Assembly: GCF_021369635.1 (NCBI RefSeq)
Contig: NZ_JAJNBZ010000001.1
Coordinates: 310,001 to 374,000 of the forward strand
Direction of reading: 5' to 3'
Source of the DNA: Paenibacillus profundus
GTDB lineage: Bacteria > Bacillota > Bacilli > Paenibacillales > Paenibacillaceae
DNA: 64,000 nt
Part shown: piece by piece, positions 28,174 through 35,843 of the stretch
Layout: the number at the start of each line of letters is the position of its first letter
Numbering within the stretch: the stretch's first letter is position 1
The notes under the pieces: generated by a model
Database searches by the model: none
What the model was told of the DNA's origin: nothing
What the model saw: only the letters and a program-made list of their open reading frames with translations
Translations under genes and position numbers: made by a program

Positions 28174-28256
28174 GATTGCGTTTGTTAGTGTTCCAGAATC
28201 ATACATATGAAGATATTGATGGGTTCCATAAATGATAAAGGAGATAGAAGAAAAAT

Positions 28257-29426
28257 ATGAATAACGAAGTAATGAATTCGATTTATTCCCAAGTGTCAAT
28301 TAAGGATGGAAAAAAAGTAATCGAGAACATTCTTCTGGATATTTACTTTAAACCGGGCATCTCTACGAAGGACATCGCAAGAAAGACGCTGCTGCCGTTG
28401 CCGATTGTGGCTGCCATTAAGAAGGAATTTATTAAGGCAGGGGTTATCGAACAGAATCGGGGGGTCAATTGCACCCCAAGAGGGATACGGTTAGTCGAGC
28501 ATACAATGGGCTATGGACAATTGGATCGCTCCTTGTATCAGCGTTTGAAATATGAACAATGGCAGCCGGACGAGCTGGATAGCATGCTGACGAAGTTGGA
28601 AGGCGTTTTTGAGGGGCGGCCTCAGGTGGATGTTACCATCGACCAATCCCGGTGCACCCTGGAGACAAGCATGAAGCGGGCCATTCTCGCGCTCCGGCAC
28701 GAGGCTCTTATTGGGAGAGATATCGTTTGCCTAGGGGACGATGATCTGGTTAGCGTCTCTTTAGGGTTTCTGTTGAAGCAACTATTTCAGCAAGATGCCC
28801 ACAAGTCCAACACCCGCATACATCTGTTCGAGATTGATAAACGTATTATCAGTTACGTGAACTACCTTGCGGAAGTTGAAGATCTGCCGATCGTGTGCTA
28901 CGAAATGGATTTTCGCGAACAGCTCCCAGCAGACTTTTTGCGTCGTTTCGATTGTGTGTTTACCGATCCCCCTTACACGCAGCAAGGGATGTCGTTATTC
29001 GTATCGCGAGGAGTCCAATTGCTGAAGCAAGAGATCGGGCTGCCCATCTTCCTCTCGTTCGCTCACAAATCACCGGACTTTGCCTTGGCGATGCAGCGGG
29101 AATTTTCGAGAATGGGCTTGCTTGTGACGAGTGTCTTGCCTCGTTTTAATGAATATATCGGAGCGGAAATAATAGGTAACACGAGCCAGATGATTGTGTT
29201 ACAATCTACGGAAGAGACGAAGGAAAGCATTGCCCGTGATTATCGGGATGCCCTCTATACGGGAGAAGTAAGACGCACGATTCGCTCTTACGAATGCAAA
29301 CGTTGCAATCACGTGACTGAGGTCGGCTTTCAAATGCAATGGCAAACGATAGAGCAGTTGAAGAAAGAGGGCTGCCCGAGCTGCCGGCATGACACCTTTG
29401 AGCTCATTCAAAAAAAGAACGCATAA
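28257..29426 (+). CDS. Branched-polyamine synthase (BpsA)-like aminopropyltransferase with C-terminal zinc ribbon
   Basis: A 389-residue protein resembling N4-bis(aminopropyl)spermidine synthase (DUF43 family), which transfers aminopropyl groups from decarboxylated S-adenosylmethionine to a polyamine. Residues about 20-85 look like the winged-helix domain found at the start of BpsA proteins. The Rossmann-like catalytic domain has GDDD at 160-163 and DPPYT at 237-241. After about residue 340 there is a small zinc-ribbon-like tail with Cys347/Cys350 and Cys373/Cys376. AGGAG at 28239-28243 precedes the ATG by 13 bases. It is first in a small operon with a GNAT protein, an FkbH protein and an ACP, so I infer a role in making or attaching a polyamine part of the product. 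The family call is fairly firm; the substrate is unknown, and housekeeping polyamine synthesis remains possible. Confidence 0.75.
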   Translation: MNNEVMNSIYSQVSIKDGKKVIENILLDIYFKPGISTKDIARKTLLPLPIVAAIKKEFIKAGVIEQNRGVNCTPRGIRLVEHTMGYGQLDRSLYQRLKYEQWQPDELDSMLTKLEGVFEGRPQVDVTIDQSRCTLETSMKRAILALRHEALIGRDIVCLGDDDLVSVSLGFLLKQLFQQDAHKSNTRIHLFEIDKRIISYVNYLAEVEDLPIVCYEMDFREQLPADFLRRFDCVFTDPPYTQQGMSLFVSRGVQLLKQEIGLPIFLSFAHKSPDFALAMQREFSRMGLLVTSVLPRFNEYIGAEIIGNTSQMIVLQSTEETKESIARDYRDALYTGEVRRTIRSYECKRCNHVTEVGFQMQWQTIEQLKKEGCPSCRHDTFELIQKKNA

Positions 29427-29451
29427 GAACGCAGAATGGAGTCACACCAAG

Positions 29452-29910
29452 ATGTCGATCAGAGAAATCGAGCCGAATGACATTGCGATTATCGCAAAAT
29501 TTGAAACAGATATTTCTGTCATATCATTCGGAGAGGATGCCGTTACCGATCCTCAATTTCATGCCAAGAAGCTTGAAAAGGCACTTCGTTATGAGAAAAA
29601 AGGGATGCTTGTCCTGGAAGTCGACGGGAACATTGCAGGCTGGATGTGGATTACGCCGAAGGAAAACTTCGTGACGAAAGAAACCTATGCCAATTTCAGA
29701 AGCTTCTACATCGAAGCATCCTTCCGCGGCACCGCCTATGTGGATGAACTATTTGAAGCGGGAATGACGTACTGCAAGGGAGAGGGTGCCATGCATATCA
29801 TCGGAAAGGTGCACGTGAGCAATTTGCCGATGCGGCTGCTTTATAAAAAGTATGGTTTCAAACCAACACACCTAACGATGGAATTATTCGCTAATGATTC
29901 AGATGATTAA
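29452..29910 (+). CDS. GNAT-family N-acetyltransferase
   Basis: A 152-residue single-domain GNAT protein. It shows the family pattern: an N-terminal strand-helix start (SIREIEPNDIAIIAKFE), a central strand with IAGWMWITP, FRSFYIEASFRGTAYVDELF (acetyl-CoA binding region, though the usual R/Q-x-x-G-x-G/A is degenerate) and a terminal LLYKKYGFKP. The ATG at 29452 is preferred; the frame is open to 29389, but that part overlaps the upstream gene. Its last 17 bases overlap the following FkbH gene, indicating co-transcription. Acceptor substrate is not predictable; an amine of the product (self-protection) or of a polyamine precursor are both reasonable guesses given the neighbours. Confidence 0.8.
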   Translation: MSIREIEPNDIAIIAKFETDISVISFGEDAVTDPQFHAKKLEKALRYEKKGMLVLEVDGNIAGWMWITPKENFVTKETYANFRSFYIEASFRGTAYVDELFEAGMTYCKGEGAMHIIGKVHVSNLPMRLLYKKYGFKPTHLTMELFANDSDD

Positions 29911-30928
29911 ATGCGTAGTATGGGACTTGGACGATACGTTGTGGGAAGGGACGCTAAGGGAAGACGAAGCGGGCGTCAAGCTGCTGCCAGAGATCGCTGC
30001 CGTCATCGACACATTGGATCAGCGTGGGATTCTCCATAGCATTGCCAGCCGCAACAGTTGGGAACAAGTGAAAAACAAACTGGAGCAGCTGGGAATCGCC
30101 CATTTCTTCCTGTACCCGCAGTGCCATTTCGATTCAAAAGCAGCGAGCATGGAGCGGATTGCGAAGGAACTGAACATCGGATTGGATACGCTTGCGTTTG
30201 TCGACAACGATCCGTTCGAACGATTTGAAGTGAATTATTATGTGCCTCAAGTACATACCTATGCTGCACACCAATATCGGGAGCTGCCTGAGTATCCCGA
30301 ATTTCAGGTTGTCCAGGCAACCGAGGAAACGGCGAGCCGACGGCAATATATGCAGGCGCGGCAAATGCGGGAGGAAGCCAGAAAAGCGCACAAGGGCAGT
30401 CGCGAGCAATTTTTGAAAGAATGCCGTATGAAGCTGCAGATCAGAACGGCGCGGCAAGAAGATTACCTGCGGGTTGTTGAATTGTCCCATCGCACCAATC
30501 AGATGAACAGCCTGTTGGAACGGATTGATTTGCCGTTCGTCGAATCGTATTGCAACCAGGACAGCCACTATTTATATGTGGCCAAGCTGGAGGACCGCTT
30601 TGGCGCGCATGGGCTGATCGGCACTTGTTTTGCAACGGTCACAGAGGACAGGATCGATATCAAGCTGTTCTGCATTTCTTGCCGGATTGAAGGCCGCGGC
30701 ATCGCTTCCGCCTTTTTGTATACGGTCCTGGAACGATTGGGGCAACAGGTGCCGCAGGCGGACGCCGTGCGTTGTCTGTTAGTGCGCAAACAACGAAATT
30801 TGCCTGCAAGGCTATTGTTGGAGATGCTGGGCTTCAAGAAAACCATTACAGAAGATGAGCAATCCACTTACATGCTGCCGCTGCCGCTCCCGCGCATGGC
30901 ATTCGATTGGCTCGAGATAGGAGAATAA
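29894..30928 (+). CDS. Stand-alone FkbH-type HAD-IIIC protein (glyceryl loading)
   Basis: A 344-residue FkbH-family protein without the N-terminal extension seen in the fused copy. Residues 7-17 contain the HAD nucleophile motif VWDLDDTLW (Asp11, Asp13). The C-terminal half is the GNAT-like FkbH domain with HRTNQMN, FGAHGLIG, SCRIEGRG (Cys263) and LLEMLGFKK. Members take 1,3-bisphosphoglycerate from glycolysis, dephosphorylate it and form glyceryl-S-ACP. The next gene, 3 bases downstream, is a discrete ACP, the natural partner. Glyceryl-ACP can serve as a tetronate building block, as a starter, or be oxidised to hydroxymalonyl-ACP; the dehydrogenases for the last route are not in this window. 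The start may be ATG 29894 or 29903. Confidence 0.87.
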   Translation: MIQMIKCVVWDLDDTLWEGTLREDEAGVKLLPEIAAVIDTLDQRGILHSIASRNSWEQVKNKLEQLGIAHFFLYPQCHFDSKAASMERIAKELNIGLDTLAFVDNDPFERFEVNYYVPQVHTYAAHQYRELPEYPEFQVVQATEETASRRQYMQARQMREEARKAHKGSREQFLKECRMKLQIRTARQEDYLRVVELSHRTNQMNSLLERIDLPFVESYCNQDSHYLYVAKLEDRFGAHGLIGTCFATVTEDRIDIKLFCISCRIEGRGIASAFLYTVLERLGQQVPQADAVRCLLVRKQRNLPARLLLEMLGFKKTITEDEQSTYMLPLPLPRMAFDWLEIGE

Positions 30929-30931
30929 GCG

Positions 30932-31186
30932 ATGAACCGTGATGCCATTGAACAAGAGATTGTGGACTTGATCAAGGAAATGTTGAATTTGCCGTTCGTC
31001 GATGCAGATACCGTCTTAGTCGGTAATACCGGGGTTCTGGACTCGATGACGATAGTGAGACTTCTTGCAGAGATAGAGCATCGGTTTGAATTTACGTTGG
31101 ACGAGGATGATTTGACGTTGGATTCCATAAGCAATGTCAAGCGTCTGACGGAGTGGGTCATCAAGAGCAGACAGGCGAGTCATTGA
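30932..31186 (+). CDS. Discrete acyl carrier protein
   Basis: An 84-residue acidic helical carrier protein with the phosphopantetheine site at Ser38 (GVLDSMTIV). The DSM motif is like that of ACPs paired with FkbH enzymes rather than the DSL of fatty acid ACP. It begins 3 bases after the stand-alone FkbH gene and ends the operon, so it is most likely the carrier that receives the glyceryl unit from that enzyme. Confidence 0.88.
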   Translation: MNRDAIEQEIVDLIKEMLNLPFVDADTVLVGNTGVLDSMTIVRLLAEIEHRFEFTLDEDDLTLDSISNVKRLTEWVIKSRQASH

Positions 31187-31227
31187 GTTGTTGTACAGCC
31201 TCATTTGGGAATGCAGTCGTTCCCAGA

Positions 31228-31276
31228 CACCGCGCCCCCGCAGGAATTTTTCCTGAAGGGGCGCGGTGTTTTTTTT
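31228..31276 (+). terminator. Rho-independent terminator of the biosynthetic cluster
   Basis: CACCGCGCCCC (31228-31238) pairs perfectly with GGGGCGCGGTG (31258-31268), with an inner CAGGAA/TTCCTG stem and a run of eight T. It marks the right end of the cluster's transcription units. Confidence 0.92.
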
Positions 31277-31855
31277 GACAGATTTCTTTCCCAGAGCAGT
31301 TATGTCTATTCCATCCCTTGCCTTACTCTCCCCTACATTCAGAATGGCAGCTCCACCCTTCCTATCGAACGAGAGGATGTAGTTCGGATTTCCGTGTAAT
31401 GGTCCTTAGCCCCATTCACCCAAACAGTCAGGAAGGAGGGCGATGGGGATACGGCAAATGCTATTTCGAACGATGGCATAAAGCGGCCGCATACTATCGC
31501 AGTGAAATCGAGCTATCTAATGGGTGTGCCGTCTTCTGAAGGAAGGGGAGAATGAAGCGAAGGGGCGGCTCAAGCAAATCACCCTCAGTCTGAGCGCGCC
31601 ATTGTACGAACGGCACCTATCGTTCATGATGCAGCGTCCCTGCCTTACTATTTGACAATGGTACGTTAGCGATAAAGCATAAAAACCTGCCTAAGAGGTG
31701 ATCGCTCATCTTTGAAAGGCCTCGAGAGAGGTTTTCTCGCATGCAGAGTATTTCAAAAATTGTTAAAGGGGTGGTTCAAAAAGCCCCTTTTTGAAGAGGC
31801 ACTTAAAGAAATAGTGAACACAAAAAAATAGCTACTATTGTAAAAGTTGGCATGT
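31277..31855. other. Intergenic stretch with no recognisable gene
   Basis: No convincing coding sequence is visible. Open frames at 31318-31539 and nearby lack a good ribosome binding site and recognisable motifs; they could be decayed remnants. A small hairpin (AAGGGG/CCCCTT around 31765-31790) and phrases such as GGGGTGGTTCAAAAAG and GGGGTTGTTCTAA (near 31942) are reminiscent of insertion-sequence ends, but no transposase was found. Confidence 0.4.
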
Positions 31856-31861
31856 TATAAT
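31853..31861 (+). promoter_or_regulatory. Extended -10 promoter element for the DMFase-like gene
   Basis: TGTTATAAT is an extended -10 box (TGn plus TATAAT). No good -35 is visible. Transcription would start about 165 bases before the gene at 32032. Confidence 0.4.
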
Positions 31862-32031
31862 CGGGTTGCAATATATGACATCACGTGAATATTTATACAT
31901 AAAAATGTTGATTTTTGAGAGAAGAGAGGTGAGTTTGCTTTAGGGGTTGTTCTAATCGTAAAACGCTGCAGCTACGACTGAAACAGATTCATGACGCATA
32001 AGAAAATTCTTAAACCAATGGAGGAATTTCA

Positions 32032-34335
32032 ATGAAGCCGAATGAACATGGGACAGCGAGTGAGACAGATACGATGGCGCAAGACGCCGTAACCATTGTC
32101 GGATATACGGATCAATTTAGCATACAGCCTGGTCAAGAACTGAATTTTATGATCGACACGGCGAGTTCCGTTTACACAGCTAGCGTTGTGCGGTTATGCG
32201 GTGGAATGCCCGATCCGGACAACTCGTCATACTTGCCGACGGAGACCATACCGGCAGATTGCGCTGGCGAATACCCCGGGCGACGGCAGACGACTGCTGC
32301 CGGCTCCTATGCCGAGCTGCCGTTGCCGGAAGAGTGGCTGCAAGGCGGCGAATTCTCGGTACAGATGTGGGTCTGTCCGACGATACCTGAATATTGCCGG
32401 GCGCAGACCGTCTGGTCGGCACGCTCCGCCGACGGCGCGTCTGGAGCAGATCTGACGCTGGAAGAGGACGGACATGTAACGTTTTCCTTGACCGGCGGCT
32501 GCGGGCAATCCGTTAATGTGCGCAGTGACGCGCCGCTGGAAGGAAATGCGTGGTACTTCGTTGCCGTGCAGTATTCCGTGCGAAGCGGGGCAGCGACTCT
32601 CTACGTCAGCTACCGTGATGGATGGAAGCCTAATGACGACACGCAAGTATGCACTGCGGCTGCGAAGCTGGACTACACGAACGTCGTCATATCCCGCGTC
32701 CTGCTTGCCGCAGATTCGGACCCAGACGCGCTCGCACGCACCTCTCGCCATTACAACGGAAAAATTGGCAACCCGCGGTTTTTCCGAGAGTATTTTAACG
32801 AGGAGCAGCTGCATGACTTGTCAGTCGGCGCGGACAAAGGGACTGACGGCTTGCTCCTCGTCGCTGATTACGATTTTGGCGTCGACATTTCATCGTCCCG
32901 GCTTGTGGATCTGTCGGCAGGAGGCTACCACGGCACCTTGCGTCAAGGCGGCACACGCGCCGTTACCAGTCACAATTGGAACGGAGAACAGGTGGATTAC
33001 CGGCTCGCTCCGGAACAATACGCGGCGGTTCATTTCCATGACGACGACATTGAGGATGCCGGTTGGGAGACCGACATTACTTGGCGGCTTCCAGAGGATT
33101 TAGCCAGCGGCGTATACGCGCTCAAATTGGAGGCAGAAGGCAATATCGACTACATCCCATTCTTTGTGCGGCCTGTACAAGGCACTGTAACAGCACCCGT
33201 CTTGTTTCTTGCACCGACCAACACCTATCTGGCTTACGGCAACGAGCGGCTGTTCAAATTGGCCAAAGATTATTTGCCCGACGATTATGTTCTCCCGGCG
33301 CAAGACGTTTATTTAGACGAGCACCCCGAGCTCGGCAATTCCATTTACGATCTCCACAACGACGGCAGCGGCGTTCAGTACTCTTCCCGATTGCGTCCGA
33401 TCTTAAATCTCCGGCCTCACTATCGCAATTGGCGGGCTGTGCGCCACTTCTCGGCTGATTTGTACATTACCGGCTGGCTGGAGCAGCGGGGACAGAGCCA
33501 CGACGTAGCCACTGACGATGATTTGCACAATGAGGGCATTGACTTGCTCCGGCCTTATAAGGTATTGATTACCGGCAGTCATCCTGAATATTGGACGCGC
33601 CCAATGATGAAGGCGCTGGAGCAGTATTTGGCAGACGGCGGCCGCTTAATGTATCTGGGAGGAAACGGATTCTACTGGGTGACCAGCTTGGATCCGGATC
33701 GGCCGCATCTGTTGGAAGTGCGGCGCGGCAACTCCGGTTCCCGCTCCTCGGACTCCCCGCCAGGCGAGCTGTTCCACAGCACGACGGGCGAGCCAGGAGG
33801 CATTTGGCGACACTATGGATACGTGCCTCAGCGTCTTGTCGGCGTAGGCGTCACGGCCTTGGGCGGTGGAACGGCCTGCGGCTATCGCCGTCTGGAAGAC
33901 AGCTTTCATCCGTCAGCCCAATTTATTTTTGACGGGATCGGCGATGACGAGATTATTGGCGACTTTGGATATGCTGCGGGCGGTGCGGCTGGTGATGAGA
34001 TCGATCGCTATGATCTCAAATTCGGTACGCCTCGACATACGCTGTGGCTTGCCACGTCGACCGGATTTGACAATAATTATCAATTTTTGCATGATGATCA
34101 GCTGCATACTGCGCCTGGTCAGGGCGGCTGTGACAACCCGCTGGTACGGGCGGACATGACCTATTTTGATATCCATGGCGGAGGCGCGGTGTTCTCCGTC
34201 GGATCGATTAACTGGGCTGGGAGCCTTGCTTGGAACGACTATGACAACAATGTCTCCCGCATCAGTGACAACGTCCTGAAGCGGCTGCTTGCCGAGCAAG
34301 ACAGTCCAGCTGTCCCTTCGGCCGAGGGTGTGTGA
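32032..34335 (+). CDS. N,N-dimethylformamidase large-subunit-like protein
   Basis: A 767-residue protein with the size and domain order of the large subunit of N,N-dimethylformamidase. The N-terminal part is beta-rich and includes a LamG/concanavalin-like region (about 95-260). The C-terminal catalytic part (about 385-750) contains PTNTYLAYGN, GNSIYDLHNDGSG, YSSRLRPILN and TGSHPEYW. Known DMFase hydrolyses dimethylformamide with a mononuclear iron held by two Tyr and one Glu; Tyr399, Tyr439 and Glu519 are the likely counterparts here. No small-subunit gene is adjacent and no signal peptide is seen. The ribosome binding site is GGAGG just before ATG 32032. The true substrate is unknown; an amidase or other hydrolase on a different N-alkyl amide is possible. 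Confidence 0.72.
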   Translation: MKPNEHGTASETDTMAQDAVTIVGYTDQFSIQPGQELNFMIDTASSVYTASVVRLCGGMPDPDNSSYLPTETIPADCAGEYPGRRQTTAAGSYAELPLPEEWLQGGEFSVQMWVCPTIPEYCRAQTVWSARSADGASGADLTLEEDGHVTFSLTGGCGQSVNVRSDAPLEGNAWYFVAVQYSVRSGAATLYVSYRDGWKPNDDTQVCTAAAKLDYTNVVISRVLLAADSDPDALARTSRHYNGKIGNPRFFREYFNEEQLHDLSVGADKGTDGLLLVADYDFGVDISSSRLVDLSAGGYHGTLRQGGTRAVTSHNWNGEQVDYRLAPEQYAAVHFHDDDIEDAGWETDITWRLPEDLASGVYALKLEAEGNIDYIPFFVRPVQGTVTAPVLFLAPTNTYLAYGNERLFKLAKDYLPDDYVLPAQDVYLDEHPELGNSIYDLHNDGSGVQYSSRLRPILNLRPHYRNWRAVRHFSADLYITGWLEQRGQSHDVATDDDLHNEGIDLLRPYKVLITGSHPEYWTRPMMKALEQYLADGGRLMYLGGNGFYWVTSLDPDRPHLLEVRRGNSGSRSSDSPPGELFHSTTGEPGGIWRHYGYVPQRLVGVGVTALGGGTACGYRRLEDSFHPSAQFIFDGIGDDEIIGDFGYAAGGAAGDEIDRYDLKFGTPRHTLWLATSTGFDNNYQFLHDDQLHTAPGQGGCDNPLVRADMTYFDIHGGGAVFSVGSINWAGSLAWNDYDNNVSRISDNVLKRLLAEQDSPAVPSAEGV

Positions 34336-34408
34336 GATGCATCGGCAGTTGTCCGGAGCCTTCACTGCACCGATATCGGAATAAACGCGCTTACGGAGGA
34401 AATGAATC

Positions 34409-35743
34409 ATGAGCAGGAAGCTTACCACTGTCGTATTGGGAACAATTCTTGCATGCTTTAGTTTACTGAGCTTTCAGGCCAATCAACCAGTAGAGGCGGC
34501 AGCTGCCGCCTCCTCTGGAAAGGCGAAAAACGTTATCTTTATGATTCCCGATGGCTTTTCCACTGCTTTTGCCACCAACTATCGCTTGTTCAAAGGTCAA
34601 CCGTCGGTGATGGACTCCTTGCTTGTAGGTATGGTAAAGACATACTCCGCCGATTCCGCGTTAACCGATTCCGCCGCTGCGGCGACCGCGATGGCTACGG
34701 GGCATAAGACTAACAATGGAATGATTGGGACTACTCCGGACGGGATACGACACAAGACGATTCTCGAAGCGGCGCATGAACAAGGAAAGGCAACCGGGCT
34801 GGTAGCGACAGCGAGCATTACCGATGCAACTCCAGCCGCTTTCTCTTCGCATATTTTCTCCCGCGACGAAGAAAGCGATATTGCACTGCAGCAATTGGGA
34901 AAAGCAGATGTTCTTTTAGGGGGAGGCAAGGACTTCTTTCTTCCCGAGTCGATGGGAGGCAAGCAAAAGGAACGCAATCTTCTGGAAGAAGCCAAGCGAA
35001 GCGGTTATACCATCGTGGAGGACCGCAATCAACTGCAATCCGCAAGCGGTGGCAAAATTCTCGGCCTGTTCGCCGGCAGAGACATGGCGCCTGAGCTCGA
35101 CCGGAGACATACGAATGAACCAAGCTTGAAAGACATGACCGCCAAAGCCATCGACACGCTCCGCAAAGACAAGGACGGCTTTTTCCTGCTGGTGGAGGGG
35201 AGCCAGATCGATTCGGCTGGCCACTATAATGACGCCGCATGGGCTATGAAGGATACGCAAGCGTTTGAAGAAGCGGTCGCGCTGGCGCTCGACTTCGCCA
35301 AAAAGGATGGCAATACTCTAATCGTCATCGTCGGCGATCACGACACAGGCGGAATGTCGGTCGGCGGGTATGGTCAAATTGGCGCCAAGCTTGACGTGCT
35401 GCATCAGGTCAAAGCATCCGGGATCTTTATGGCGGACAGGCTGAAGTCAGATAGAAGCAATGTTAAAGAAGTACTTAAAACGTATGCGAACATCGATGTG
35501 ACTGCTGCGGAAGAAGCCAAAATCAAGAGTGCCAAAGATGCGATGCAAGCCATTAATGGCGTCATCAGCGAACGTGCCCTGGTAGGTTGGATTACCTATT
35601 TGCACACCGGCGTGGATGTTCAGATGTATGCATTTGGTCCGGGCTCGGATTTGTTCCGGGGATTGCATAACAATACGGAATTGCCGCATCTGGTTGCTCA
35701 AGTGTTGAACATCGATTTCGGCAATGATGGTCATAAGAAGTGA
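34409..35743 (+). CDS. Secreted alkaline phosphatase
   Basis: A 444-residue phosphomonoesterase of the PhoA/PhoB family that releases phosphate from organic esters outside the cell. Residues 1-30 are a Sec signal peptide (basic start, hydrophobic core, cleavage near VEA-AA). Metal and catalytic motifs are complete: MIPDG with Asp48, the nucleophile Ser88 in TDSAAAATAMATGHK, EGSQIDSAGHYND, GDHDTGGM and the C-terminal HTGVDVQMYAFGPG. Length matches the family. GGAGGAAATG lies before the ATG. It lies 70 bases after the DMFase-like gene and may be transcribed with it. Phosphate control is expected for the family, but I saw no clear Pho box. Confidence 0.93.
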   Translation: MSRKLTTVVLGTILACFSLLSFQANQPVEAAAAASSGKAKNVIFMIPDGFSTAFATNYRLFKGQPSVMDSLLVGMVKTYSADSALTDSAAAATAMATGHKTNNGMIGTTPDGIRHKTILEAAHEQGKATGLVATASITDATPAAFSSHIFSRDEESDIALQQLGKADVLLGGGKDFFLPESMGGKQKERNLLEEAKRSGYTIVEDRNQLQSASGGKILGLFAGRDMAPELDRRHTNEPSLKDMTAKAIDTLRKDKDGFFLLVEGSQIDSAGHYNDAAWAMKDTQAFEEAVALALDFAKKDGNTLIVIVGDHDTGGMSVGGYGQIGAKLDVLHQVKASGIFMADRLKSDRSNVKEVLKTYANIDVTAAEEAKIKSAKDAMQAINGVISERALVGWITYLHTGVDVQMYAFGPGSDLFRGLHNNTELPHLVAQVLNIDFGNDGHKK

Positions 35744-35754
35744 AGATGACATGT

Positions 35755-35793
35755 AAAAAAACCGAGAGAGCTTTGCTGCTCCCTCGGTTTTTT
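35755..35793. terminator. Bidirectional terminator between the alkaline phosphatase gene and hmp
   Basis: AAAAAACCGAG at the left pairs with CTCGGTTTTTT at the right, with an additional GAG/CTC region in the loop. T-runs on both strands suit the convergent genes on either side. Confidence 0.88.
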
Positions 35794-35843
35794 ATTTGAG
35801 TCGAGCCTCTATATTAATGGAAAGTGAAGTTGCCAAGGTGATG

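Noticed and set aside
21612..31186. Trans-AT polyketide system
   Set aside because: Every ketosynthase is followed by its own AT with an active-site serine, so this is a cis-AT system.
31652..31676. TTGACA followed by GATAAA as a promoter
   Set aside because: The spacer is only 13 bases, too short for a sigma-A promoter.
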